A program made the position numbers and the translations under genes. This document shows, in pieces, positions 47,841 through 59,867 of a DNA stretch of 64,000 nt. The notes under the pieces are model-generated. The model did not search any database and had not been told where the DNA came from. It saw only the letters and a list, made by a program, of their open reading frames with translations. Each line of letters starts with the position of its first letter. The first letter of the stretch is position 1. The stretch comes from Sambucus nigra (lineage: Eukaryota; Streptophyta; Magnoliopsida; Dipsacales; Adoxaceae), in contig OX422215.1 of assembly GCA_949130495.1 (NCBI GenBank), forward strand, positions 532,811,755 to 532,875,754, given 5' to 3'.

Positions 47841-49739
47841 GACACCTTGTAAAGTCCATAAATAGATTTATCAGGTCTAATATAAAAATTACGGGAGTAA
47901 AAAATAAATAGCAACATTATCAACATGAACAAAATAAATAAAAACGATATAATTAAATAAAATATAAGATAATAAAATGATGAATAAATTAAAACATATC
48001 TGATACCATTCGAATAATAATTGAAGTGAACATCAACTATTGAATATAAAATAAATTCAAATATCTCAATGGTCAACTCTATAAAATAAATGCACCTCGT
48101 ACAATCTATTACCCAGGAAAATCTAAAATAATAAAATTCAGTGAAAACTAATATATAAGTGATTACATGAATGTAAATGATCTACAATCTTTGGCACCCA
48201 CACCCCAATAATAATAAATAGATTAGTGTTGGAGAAAATCCTCCAATGGATAGCTCAACTATGCGGCAACCACTATGACCTAAGAACTGTAAAAATAATT
48301 CAACAATGAGGATTAAACCTAAAAAGTCTACACTTCTTAAAAAGATAACACCATTTGGGCCAAAATAATAATAACACATTTTCCTCCTGTTTTAAGTTGA
48401 TTTTTATTTATTTAAATTAACTTAACCCAAACAGACAAAATAAGCATGTGGTTCTACTCTTAACCTTATGAGGCCCATATGATATAATATCATCTTTTAA
48501 TCAAGTATTTTGTACTTTAACAATTTAAGCTCATCTACTGTATTAAGAATCTATTACTCTAGGATAATCTCTTACATTACGATAATTACTAATCATTATT
48601 CTCTTACATTATGATCTCAATTTATGATTCCAAAGATATATCTCTAGTGTATCCGTCTTTAACGTTCTCAAGTAATAGATCAACTATATGTCTCTAGTAT
48701 TTCTTATCATATTATCCCCGAGTCGAATATTATTGTTTGGGGTTCTTAAATTGTTGGATTGGTGAATTTGAACATTTAGGTGACCATTGAGTTGGTTGGC
48801 CCTAAGCATTTGTATCATTTAGGGTATGGATTCATTTTTTGTAATTTAATGATCCAATTTTATGATTAGTAATTATTATCTGATCCTCTTTGTCTGAATA
48901 TGTTTACTCATTACTCCAATATGGCTTGTGAAGGAATTTTGATCTCATAATTACTCTTATAATTATACTTAATTTCATTTGAATTAATATAATTTTGATT
49001 TGGTTAAAATACCAACATATTGATGTTTAGTTTAGAGTTTCTATGTACATGATCTGAATTCATTTCGATAGTTTCCTTTTCAATGTTTGACAACCTCAAT
49101 GGTTAGTGTTCTTTCCTATTGAGGTCAACTGAATAATTGAATAAATTGATACAAAATAATCAATCATTATGTAATCTTATGCATGTTTTGAAGGTAGCGA
49201 TTCCTTTAGTATGAAAATGTTTATCGAAGCTATAATGTAACTAAATTCAATTGAGGAACTCAGGCTTGGAATCCCGGGGAAAGTTTGGTCCACAAAATCG
49301 TGGGGGTAGTGTCATATTATAAGAATAAATGAAACTAGAAAACAAACAAAAATACTAAAAAATGAAAAACTAAAAAAACTATATTTCCTTGTGTCATTCT
49401 TGAAATAAAACATTTACTGAAAAATAAATTTTCTGAAAGAAATTGTGCATCCACCTCAACCCAAGTACATGAACTTCAAGAACCATTGGTATAGAATTAC
49501 TGAAACATGAAATGTATTTTTCATGGCCTTGTAACAATCAAAGACCGTGACAATGATTATCTGTTGTCACGATCTTTAACCCTGACAAGACTGTGACAAC
49601 AAAAACAACATACAACCCTATGGATTCAGTCAACCAGATTGATTTGTCCTCTCTCACTAAAATATAACCCTATCAATTTAGGAGACCAAATCCATTTGTT
49701 TTCTCTCTCTAAAATATAAATATGTTATATCTATCATCC
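47841..49739. other. Unassigned A+T-rich DNA
   Basis: It starts TGTGACACCTTG, a possible degenerate minus-strand gypsy LTR end (compare TGTGACACCCCG), but no partner end is visible. 49543-49574 holds an 8-bp inverted repeat CGTGACAA/TTGTCACG. 49640-49730 has two diverged copies of a TTTGT(C/T)(C/T)TCTCT...AAAATATAA phrase. No gene seen. Confidence 0.3.
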
Positions 49740-49744
49740 ATAGT

Positions 49745-52370
49745 TATAATAACCCTCGCTTTTGATAACCTATTTTATATTAGTTTACTGTGTAAAGTAA
49801 TCATATAAAATGTCGAAATACGGAGTGAATATTAATTGAATGAGATAGAAGTTAATATTTGCTAAATTGTTGCATATTTACTGTATGTGTAAGTAAATAT
49901 CATCATGTTGCGTTTTATAGTGTCATGAGCATTAAATGACATTCATGGTTTAAAATGAAACTGGTACTTGAAATGATTTATAAAATTTACAAATGATAAA
50001 TTGGAGGGCGTAGTTACTCCCGAAAGGTGCGAGATAGTCTAAATAAGTGCCATATTACATTTTTATGTTTCGGGCACTTTTGACTGGTTTTGACTCGAAT
50101 GTGTAGTTATGAGTCATTTTAATGTCGTATTAACCATCTAAGTTGGGGATTTTAGACTAATGCCATGATTTAGTCTTGCTAAGCCTTTTATTTCTCTTAA
50201 GAACATTTATTAACCTAGAGAGAAAGAGAGAAGAAGAGAACTTGTGGAGAGAAAGAAGAAAAGAGAGAGATTGAAGCTTGAATTGTTGCTACCCCAAAGA
50301 AATCTGAAATTTCAACATCAAGGCAAGTTTTCTACTTGTTAATATATGGTTTAAGATGAGTAAATTGTGTGATAGTTGTGTATTTGCATTTATGGAACAA
50401 ATATGAACTTATGGGATTTGAACCCTAATCATGGTTTGTGTTGATGAAATTGTGGATTATGGTAGTTAATAATCATGTAGGATTAATTTGGGTAGATAAA
50501 TGTTGATGGATGTGTGTAAAAATGGAAGAGATTTGAGTTTTGGGGAAAACTAGGGTTCATAACCCGTATTCCCATCCTTGGCCAAATCGCAGGGACGAAT
50601 CGATTCGGCCCTAGGGTGAATAGATTCGCTTAGGGGTCAAGTTACAGGTCTGGAAGACCGGATCGATTCGGGTTAAGGCCGAATCGATTCGGCCAAGGAA
50701 GAAACTAGAATTTGTCCTCCGAATCGATTCACTTTTGGGAGAATCGATTCACTGCTTGAGGGCGAATCGATTCGGAAACCTTGCTATTTTGAGTTATTTT
50801 TCTAACTCAATTTTGATCCTTTTCTTTTAGGCTTAGGACCTAGTAACCTTCTTGTATGAAGTAAACTTAGAGTCCTACAGTTTTAGATGAGTTGGGTCGT
50901 TACCCTACATTAGAATTTGGTTAAACGGGTCTTATTCCGGGGGTGTACAAATTGAAGTCAGGACATTTCTTTTCTTTAGTTAATTATTGGGAGTCTAGGA
51001 GTTATAAGTCCATACTTGGAGACTTTAGGGGCTCAATCGAGGTGTATAAAACCTTTTGACTTGTTGAAATATTGTGGTCTCTTGGAGAATAATTCGGGAC
51101 TTAGTATACGATGAATACTAATGGGAATATTTAATGATTATGGTTTCAGATAAAATGAAACTTACGTATGTAAAATGAAATGCAAATGGAAATGAACATG
51201 GTAGATGATAATTTACTTAAACACACCTCTCTAAATGCTATCATAAGGGAAGTTCGCGTTTGAGGTGATGTCCCCTGACAAATGAACGCAGGGAGACTAT
51301 AGTCCTCGGCCATATGAGGGATTGTTATATGTTTTATTTTGCGCTAGTGAGGTAATTCCGGGTGTGGTTATAACTCACTCACAGGCATATGGACACTTCC
51401 TGACGTTGCGTTAGGTGCCCATGTTGTCTTGTTGATAGGCCCTGGAAGATGATAGACATTTAGGGGCGCGCCCAGTGGGTAAACTCGGAGGGGCAGTCTT
51501 AGAATCGTTATATGTATATGAATCTAACCATTCCAAATCAAGTGGGACTTGATGTATGATAAATACCACAAAGAGCATATGATAGAAATTATATTCCTGA
51601 TAAGGAATGGAAAGATGAAATGAAAAGGTGAAAAATTATAAAGGCTTTTAATTAATGATGTTTATTCATATCCTCTTGTATAACTGAATTAAATTTATAA
51701 TCATTTTAATTGTCTTAGTTTATAATATGAGGTTAACATATTAGAATACCATCTTTATCATTCATGATTAACTGTCATACTTTTTATTCATCTGGTGATC
51801 ATATATAATCCGGCCCTGACCCGTTCATATATCTTGTTGTGCATGAATCTTGTATCCTCTCAGGGGCTTTACAACAAGGACGCCCGTTTTGATTTTCCTA
51901 CTCCGGTACTTTTGAGGAGCCGTAATATTTTGCGGATATTACGGGACATGTTGTTAGACGCTTTTGTTTTTGTATTCTAGTTATGATCGGGTCTTTTAAT
52001 CGGGCGTGTGGCCTAAAATTTGTAACTGTCTAATGGATGTACTATGTAACTTAATTAACTTGTTACATTTGGTTTGTATAGACTGTTGACCGACAGCATA
52101 TTCGATCCCCATATTGTATTCTTGTTGTGGTTGTAATATAAGTTATCTTGGGTTTCCATTTTCTTTTCAATTTGGTTTGTTTAAATTATTTCTTTAACTT
52201 ATAATAAAATAAAATTTCAAATTTTTGGCAACCCGTTTTCTAAAATATTGGGTGGTTACCCCGTATACTTATTATATTGTTGTGATGCTGAGAATGATTT
52301 CCATCCATGATTCATGTTACATTGGAGTATCAGGCTGGCCACCCCATATTTTGGCGAGCGGGTTGTCACA
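49745..52370 (+). mobile_element. 5' LTR of family A element
   Basis: Runs from TATAATAACCC (the 3' LTR has TGTAACAACCC) to GGTTGTCACA. The start has lost its TG by a G-to-A change. Landmarks: GA-rich tract 50216-50275, hairpin 50323-50338, AATCGATT cluster 50594-50775, G+C-richer block about 51245-51500. Confidence 0.93.
50594..50775. repeat. AATCGATT cluster in family A 5' LTR
   Basis: Six or seven copies of CGAATCGATTCG or variants within 180 bp. Changes between this cluster and its 3' LTR copy lie inside as well as between the words. Confidence 0.9.
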
Positions 52371-52372
52371 GA

Positions 52373-52384
52373 TGGTATCAGAGC
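52373..52384 (+). other. Primer binding site of family A
   Basis: TGGTATCAGAGC, exact complement of the 3' end of plant initiator tRNA-Met, two bases after the 5' LTR. Confidence 0.95.
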
Positions 52385-52549
52385 ATCAGGTTCTAGAATA
52401 CTAGGATCTATGCAGACTTATCACGTTCTACCGTGGCGTTCTTTGATATAGAGCCTAATGTCAGGAATGCTTTGTTACTTATGTTTGCGATCTTCTGTAA
52501 GATAGATTGTTTTATATAGTATTCTAATTCTATTGTTTCTTCATCTCGG

Positions 52550-53668
52550 ATGCCGCCTAAGAGAGGTTGCCCAGCGAGACGCAATAGAGTTGTAGAAGAG
52601 GAGGTTGGTCCTCCATCCCCGCCGCAGCAGGGGACCATAAATGCTGCTGATGTAGCAAATATCGTGGCCCAAGCGGTTAATGCTGATATGACCACCGTAG
52701 TTCAACAATTACCACAAGCTCAACAATAACGGGCTCAGGATGCACAAGCTCCGATGGGACCTTCTCCGTGGGAGAGAATTAGAGAGTCCTTTTTAAAGGG
52801 CCATCCCTCGAAATTTGATGGAGGCTCTGATGTTATTAGAGCTAATCTGTGGAAGAAGGATATGCATTGCCATCTTCGAATGGTGGAATGTAGTGAGGAG
52901 AAGAAACAAGTCCTTACTACTTTTAAGCTCATCGGATCTGCGTTACATTGGTGGTAATCGATGACTACACCAGAATAGAGAGATACCCTGACTATCAATG
53001 ATTTCTGGGCTTTGTTTGATCGAAAGTACTTCCCTCCCACAGTTCAAAGGGAGATGAGAAGGAAGCTTCAAAATGTGGTGCAAGGTGAGAGATTCGTGGC
53101 AGAATATGAAGAGGAGTTCACCCGGTTAGCAAGTTTTGTACCAGATGAGGTGACTCCGAAAGAGAGGAAGTTTTCAAAGTTCATGGGAGGTTTGAGATGG
53201 AGGATCCGACAACATTTTCTAGGTAATCCAGCCTTTCAAACTTTTGGTGAGGTGATGAATGCGGCATTGCTCCATTGCCAAGAACATAGGTTGTACATGA
53301 AGAATAGAAAGAGAGCTACAGGGTTGGGGCAAGCAAGAAAACTCAGAGGCAATGGGACTGGAGGAAGAGCATTTCCCTCGTCCCAATCTTCGAGAAACAC
53401 GCAGAAAGAAAGGGATCCCCAGAAAGGGGACTTGTCAAAGAGGCAACGTTTTGGTGGGTTTATTGCAGGTGGAAATAACAATAGGCGTGGACAGGGTGCT
53501 CCGCAACAACAACAAACTGGTTGGGGTGGTCACAGGGGTAGGGGCCATCTGGGCCAAGGCGTTACCCAGTTAAGAAATAACCGGGGATGAAATTCGGAGA
53601 ATATGACGGGACGGTGCTTCCAATGTGGGTAGGCGGGTCATTACAAGAAGGAGTGTCCTCAGTTGGTT
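52550..53668 (+). pseudogene. Family A gag (capsid and zinc knuckle), broken
   Basis: The ATG at 52550 opens MPPKRG, a basic start usual for Tekay gag. One frame then runs through capsid codons (FLKGHPSKFDGG; FWALFDRKYFP; EYEEEFTRLASFVP; FMGGLRWRIR) and a Gly/Arg/Gln-rich linker to a zinc knuckle at 53615-53656 (CFQCG, stop, AGHYKKEC). In-frame stops are at 52727, 52955, 52976, 53588 and 53630, the last inside the knuckle. Gag would form the virus-like particle and bind element RNA. No frameshift is needed, so the breaks are point changes only. Confidence 0.92.
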
Positions 53669-56600
53669 GGGGATCATCTTCCTAGGGTTCCTCATCATCC
53701 GCAGGTTCAGTTACCACCACATGTACCTAATTTAGTTGCCCCTCTAGAGCAGGGACAGCTATAGTATGGGCGTTGTTATCATATTCAGGATGCTATGCTT
53801 CCTCCTGCTCTGCCGGCGCCACTAGGTATTGAGGGTGAGTTTCTTATTCAGGGGCACATGGGTCGAGTGTTATTTAATACGGGTGCGACACACTCGTTCA
53901 TTTCTAGAAGTTTTGCTTAGACTACAGAGTTGATAAAATCTGCAGAGAGTACCTTCACTATTGTTGAGTCTTCTATGGGTGATGGTTTACTCATTTTCTT
54001 TGTTTGTAAACAAATAGGAATAACTCTTGGTAATTTATGCTTTGAGGCCGATTTTCTCATCCTTGACATGGTCGGGTATGATGTGATTCTGGGTATGGAT
54101 TGGCTAGTGAAGTATCATGCGATAGTAAATTTCTATGGGAGGATTATAGTTTTTGCCGTTCCGTGGCATGAAATGTTTTTAGTGGTTATGCCTCGCTTAG
54201 AAGGAGGTACTAGCACTTAATTATATTGTATTACGGAGGAGACTTCTCGGGATGTAGTTGTTTCCTAAGATTCTATTCCGGTTGTTAGAGATTTCCAAGA
54301 TGTGTTTTGGGAAATACCGGGTTTGCCTCCTAGTATGGAGATTTAGTTTGTGATCGACTTAACGCCGGGAACTCGACCGATTATGAGAGATCAGTATAGT
54401 ATGGATCCTATTGATATGAGGGAGTTGAGGGATCAGATTCAAGACTTGCTAGAGCAAGGTTTTATTAGGCGAAGTACGTCACCGTGGGGTGCTCCGGTGT
54501 TGTTTGTGAAGAAAAGGTACGGTTCTCTCCGGTTATGTGTTGACTACATAGAGTTGAATAAAGTCACCATCCGGAACAAATACCCGTTACCTCGAATTGA
54601 TGATTTGTTTGATCAACTTAGGGGAGCGTCGTACTTTTCTAAGATAGATTTGAGGATGGGGTATCACCAGTTGCGGATACGGGAGCAAGATGTGTCCAAG
54701 ACTGCTTTCCTTATGAGATATGGGTCCTATGAATTTTTGGTTATGCCCTTCGGACTAAGCAATGCCACCGTCGTTTTTATGGACCTCATGAATAGGGTGT
54801 TTTGAGACTTTCTGGACCAGCTTGTCATCGTGTTCATTGATGATATTCTAGTGTATTCTCAGACAGAATCTGACCATACTACTCACTTGCAATTGGTCCT
54901 GTAGAGGTTGAGGGATCACCAACTGTATGCCAAGTTCGAGAAGTGAGGTTTTTAGTTATAGGAGGTACAGTTTCTGGGTCACATTGTGATAGCCCAGGGT
55001 ATTTCGGTAGACCCAAGTAAAATGGTTGCAGTGAAGGAGTGGGGTCAGCCCACGACCCCTATCAAGATTCATAGTTTTCTGGGTTTGGCGGGTTATTACC
55101 GTCGGTTTATCAAGGTTTTTTTCTAAAATTACTAGTCCTTTGATAAACTTAACCCGAAAAGGGGTGAGGTTTGTATGGGATGATTCCTGTCAGACTGCTT
55201 TTGATGAGCTCAAGGATAGGTTGACTTCTGCTCCAGTCCTTGCATTTCCAAAGCCGGGATTGGAATATTTGGTCTTTATCGATGCATCTTTATAGGGACT
55301 GGGAGGTGTACTTCAACAAGAGCGACGGGCTATTGCTTATGCTTATCACAAGTTAAAGCTCCACGAAAGGAATTATTCGGTTCATGATTTGGAACTTGCC
55401 GCAGTAGTTTTTGCCTTGAAGATTTGGAGGCATTATCTCCTAGGGGAGAAATTTAGTCCTTTCACAGACCATAAATCGTTGCGGTATTTATTTTCACAGA
55501 AGGATTTAAATATGCGACAACGCCGATGGCTAGAGTTTGTGAAAGACTATCAATTCGACATTCACTACCATCCGGGCAAGGCGAATGTGGTGGTGGATGC
55601 TTTGAGTAGAAAGCCCGATGGGGAGTTGTCGGAAGTATGGAAAGCTAAATGAAAGGAGCTGCGTCAAGAGGACGTGGTTGCTAGGGCGTTTATGTCGGCG
55701 ATGACCGTCATGCCTACTATTGTGGCAAGAGTGGTTGAAGCCCAAAGGAGGGACAAAATTTGTCAGGATCATATACACAAGTTGTTGACCGAGGGAGCGA
55801 AATCCTACTCTATTGGCTCTGAGGGTGGGGTACGTTTCCACGGGAGACTCATTGTCCCGAATGAAGGGGACTTAAGACTGGCCGTAATGGCAGAATCTCA
55901 CGGTTCCAAGTTTACAGTGCATCTGAGTAACGACAAGATGTATCAAGACATAAGCCCTCAGTATTGGTGGCCAGGCATGAAGCGAGATATTTCTGAGTTC
56001 GTGTCCCAATGCACCACTTGTCAATTGGTCAAAATAGATCATCAACGACCGACAGGTTTGTTGCAACTGTTGGAAATTCTGGTGTGGAAGTGGGAGAGCA
56101 TATCAATGGATTTTGTCAAGGGCTTACCAATGTCGCAAAATGGTCACGATTCTATTTGGGTTATCGTTGATCGTTTAACTAAGTCGGCACACTTCCTATC
56201 GGTATGCACCGATTACAATACCGCTCGTTATGCCCGATTATTTATTGAGGAGGTTGTTAGACTTCATGGGGTGCCCTTAAATATAGTTTTCGATCGAGGT
56301 AAGATTTTTGTTTCCCACTTTTGGTGAAGTTTCCAAGAGGCTATGGGAACCAAATTAAAGTTAAGCACTTCTTATCATCCTCAGATAGATGGGCAGACAG
56401 AAAGAGTCAACCAAATGTTAGAGGATATGCTCCGTATGTGTGTGCTTGATTTCAAGGGTGGTTGGGAACAATATCTCCCTTTGGTCAAATTTTCTTATAA
56501 AAATTCATACCAATTCACTATTGGGATGGCACCCTATGAAGCTTTGTATGGTAGGCCTTGTAGATCACCCACTTGTTGGTTAAAGGTGGGGGATAATAAG

Positions 56601-57183
56601 TTCCTTGGACCTAAAATGATCCAAGATACTTCTTCCAAGATTGAACTCATTCGGAATCGCATTCGGATAGACCAAGATCGTCAAAAGAGATACGCCGATA
56701 CGGGTAGAAGGCATGTGAGATGTAGGTTGGAGACCAAGTGTTGGTGCGAGTATCTCCTATGAAAGGTATCAAGCATTTTGGAAAGAAGGGAAAGCTTTCA
56801 CCGCGTTACGTTGGACCTTTTCCTATTATTTCCAAGGTAGGTCCGGTGGCGTATCAACTTGCCTTATCAGAACATTTACAACAAGTCCATGATGTGTTCC
56901 ATGTTTCCTTTTTGAAGAAGTACAAGAGGTGTGAAGGATCCCTTTGGCATATTCCTTTCGAGGATATTAAGTTGCAACCCGATATTTCATATGAAGAACA
57001 ACCAGTTGCTATTTTAGAGCACGGGGAGCGACGACTGAGATCTCGAGTGGTGCCATTGGTTCGAGTTCAATGGAGTCATCACAATGCCGAGGATTCGACG
57101 TGGGAGCGCGAGGATGACATGCGGGAAAAGTATCCGCATCTCTTCTTGAAAGGTACGCTTGAATTTTGGGGGCAAAATTCCCT
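53669..57183 (+). pseudogene. Family A pol with chromodomain, broken
   Basis: It follows gag in the same frame. Protease (about 53820-54220): the active-site triad reads Asn-Thr-Gly (codon 53876) instead of Asp-Thr-Gly, then GYDVILGMDWL. RT (54350-55080): [18 protein letters not shown] and FIDDILVYS, with both catalytic Asp of FIDD kept. A one-base insertion in a T run near 55114-55122 shifts frame before RNase H ([20 protein letters not shown]). Integrase (about 55674-56560) keeps the HHCC finger, SMDFVKGLP, FDRG and QTERVN. A second frameshift near 56720 precedes the chromodomain (about 56990-57140: RLRSRVVPLVRVQW...STWERE), a module that in chromoviruses directs insertion to heterochromatin. 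The final frame runs on into the 3' LTR, so the stop is also displaced. Stops include 54803, 55650 and 56325. Confidence 0.93.
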
Positions 57184-57187
57184 CATA

Positions 57188-57210
57188 AGGGAGGGAGGGG
57201 GGGGGGAGTA
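57188..57210 (+). other. Polypurine tract of family A
   Basis: A purine run with ten consecutive G ending GGAGTA directly before the 3' LTR start TGTAACAACCC. Confidence 0.92.
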
Positions 57211-59859
57211 TGTAACAACCCTCGCTTTTGATAACCTATTTTATATTAGTTTACTGTGTAAAGTAATTATATAAAATGTCAGAATACGGAGTAAATATTA
57301 ATTGAATGAGATAAAAGTTAATATTTGCTAAATTATTGCATATTTACTGTATGTGTAAGTAAATATCATCATGTTGCGTTTTATAGTGTCATGTGCATTA
57401 AATGGCATTCATGGTTTAAAATGAAACCGGGACTTGAAATGATTTATAAAATTTCCAAATGATAAATTGGAGGGCGTAGTTAGTCCCGAAAGGTACGAGA
57501 TAGTCGAAATAAGTGCCATATTGCATTTTTATGTTTCGGGCACTTTTGACTGGTTTTGACTCGAATGTGTAGTCGTGAGTCATTTTAATGTGGTATTAAC
57601 CATCTAAGTTGGGGATTTTAGACTAATGCCACGATTTAGTCTTGCTAAGCCTTTTATTTCTCTTAATAACATTTATTAACCTAGAGAGAAAGAGAGAAGA
57701 AGAGAACTTGTGGAGAGAAAGAAGAAAAGAGAGAGATTGAAGCTTGGATTGTTGCTACCCCAAAGAAATCTGAAATTTCAACATCAAGGCAAGTTTTCTA
57801 CTTTCTAATATATGGTTTAAGATGAGTAAATTGTGTGATAGTTGTGTATTTGCATTTATGGAACAAATATGGATTTATGGGATTTGAACCCTAATCATGG
57901 TTTGTGTTGATGAAATTGTGGATTATGGTAGTTAATAATCATGTAGGGTGATTTTGGGTAGATAAATGTTGATGGATGTGTATAAAAATGGAAGAGATTT
58001 GAGTTTTGGGGAAAACTAGGGTTCATAACCCGTAGCCCCATCCTTGGCCAAATCGCAGGGGGGAATCGATTCGTCCTTAGGGCGAATCGATTCGCTTAGG
58101 GGTCAAGTTACAGGTCTGCAAGACTGAATCAATTCGGGTTAAGGGTGAATCGATTCGGCCAAGGCCGAAACTGGAATTTGTCCTCCGAATCGATTCTCTT
58201 TTGGGCGAATCGATTCGCTGCTTGGGACGTATCTATTCGGCCCTAGGCGAATCGATTCGGAAACCTTACTGTTTTGAGTTATTTTTCTAACTCAATTTTG
58301 ATCCTTTTCTTTTAGGCTTAGGACCTAGTAACCTTCTTGTATGAAGTAAACTTAGAGTCCTAGAGTTTTAGATGAGTTGGGCCGTTACCCTACATTAGAA
58401 TTTGGTTAAACGAGGCTTATTCCGGGGGTGTACAAATTGAAGTCAGGACATTTCTTTTCTTTAGTTAATTATTGGGAGTCTAGGAGTTATAAGTCCATAC
58501 TTGGAGACTTTAGGGGCTCAATCGAGGTGTATAAAACCTTGTGACTTGTTGAACTATTGCGGTCTCTTGGAGAATAATTCGGGACTTAGTAGACGATGAA
58601 TACTAACGGGAATATTCAATGATTATGGTTTTAGATAAAATGAAACTTACGTATGTAAAATGAAATGAAAATGGAAATGAACATGGTAAATGATAATTTA
58701 CTTAAACACACCTCTCTAAATGTTATCATAAGGGAAGTTCACGTCTGAGGTCCCCTGACAAATGAACGCAGTGAGACTATAGCTCTCAGCCATATGCGGG
58801 ATTGTTATATGTTTTATTCTGCGCTAGTGAGGTAATTTCAGGTGTGGTTATGACTCACTCGCAGGCATATGGTCACTTCCCGATGTTGCGTTAGGTGCCC
58901 AGGTTGTCTTATTGATTGACCCTGGAAGATGATAGACATTTAGGGGCGCGGGCAGTGGGGAAACTTAGAGGGGCGGTCTTAGAATCATTATATGTATATG
59001 AATATAACCATTCTAAATCAAGTGGAACTTGATGTATGATAAATGCCACAAAGAGCATATGATAGCAATTATATTCCTGATAAGGAATGGAAAGATGAAA
59101 TGAAAAGGTGAAAAATTATAAAAGCTTTTAATTAATGATGTTTATTCATATCCTCTTGTATAACTGAATTAAATTTATAATCATTTTAATTGTCTTAGTT
59201 TACAATATGAGGTTAACATGTTAGAATATAATCTTTATCATTCATGATTAAGTGTTCATAACTGTCATACTTTTTATTCATCTGGTGATCATATAAAATC
59301 GGGCCCTGACCTGTTCATATTTCTTGTTGTGCATGTATCTTGTATCCTCTTAGGGGCTTTACCACAAGGACACCCGTTTTGATTTTCCTACTCCGGTACT
59401 TTTGAGGAGCCGTAATACTTTGCGGATATTACGGGACATGTTGTTAGACGCTTTCGTTTTTGTATTCTAGTTATGATTAGTTCTTTTACTTGGGCATGTG
59501 GCCTAAAATTTTTAACTGTCTAATGGATGTACTATGTAACTTAATTAACTTGTTACATTTGTTTTGTATAGACTGTTGACCGACAGCATATTCGGTCCCC
59601 ATATTGTATTCTTGTTGTGGTTGTAATATAAGTTTTCTTGGGTTTCCACTTTCTTTTCAATTTGGGTTGTTTAATTATTTCTTTAACTTATAATAAAACA
59701 AAATTTCAAATTTTTGGCAACCCGTTTTCTAAAATATTGGGTGATTACCCCATATACTTATTATATTGTTGTGATGCTGACAATGATTTCCATCCATGAT
59801 TTCTGTTACATTGGAGTATCGGGCTGGCCACCCCATATTTTGGCGAGCGGGTTGTCAGA
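57211..59859 (+). mobile_element. 3' LTR of family A element
   Basis: Runs from TGTAACAACCC to GGTTGTCAGA (CACA in the 5' copy). The end is fixed by the ATAGT duplication that follows. It has the same landmarks as the 5' LTR, with an additional AATCGATT-type unit in the cluster at 58061-58260 (the CTATTCGG / CGAATCGATTCGG pair near 58231-58260). Confidence 0.94.
58061..58260. repeat. AATCGATT cluster in family A 3' LTR
   Basis: About eight copies of CGAATCGATTCG or variants within 200 bp. Confidence 0.9.
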
Positions 59860-59867
59860 ATAGTAGG

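Larger units (their letters stand above)
49745..59859 (+). mobile_element. Complete-structure Ty3/gypsy Tekay element (family A)
   Basis: Two LTRs of 2626 and 2649 bp, primer site, gag-pol with chromodomain, polypurine tract, and a perfect 5-bp duplication ATAGT (49740-49744 and 59860-59864). The order protease, RT, RNase H, integrase, chromodomain and the long LTRs identify a Tekay-type chromovirus. The LTRs differ by only a few changes per 100 bases in the parts I compared, yet gag-pol has about twenty stops and at least two frameshifts, so it is structurally whole but inactive. Confidence 0.95.

Noticed and set aside
47841..48400. Possible minus-strand gypsy LTR end (TGTGACACC...)
   Set aside because: The following bases do not match the other LTR ends in the window and no opposite terminus or duplication was found.
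53236..53481. 81-codon minus-strand frame
   Set aside because: It lies antisense within family A gag and has no independent support.
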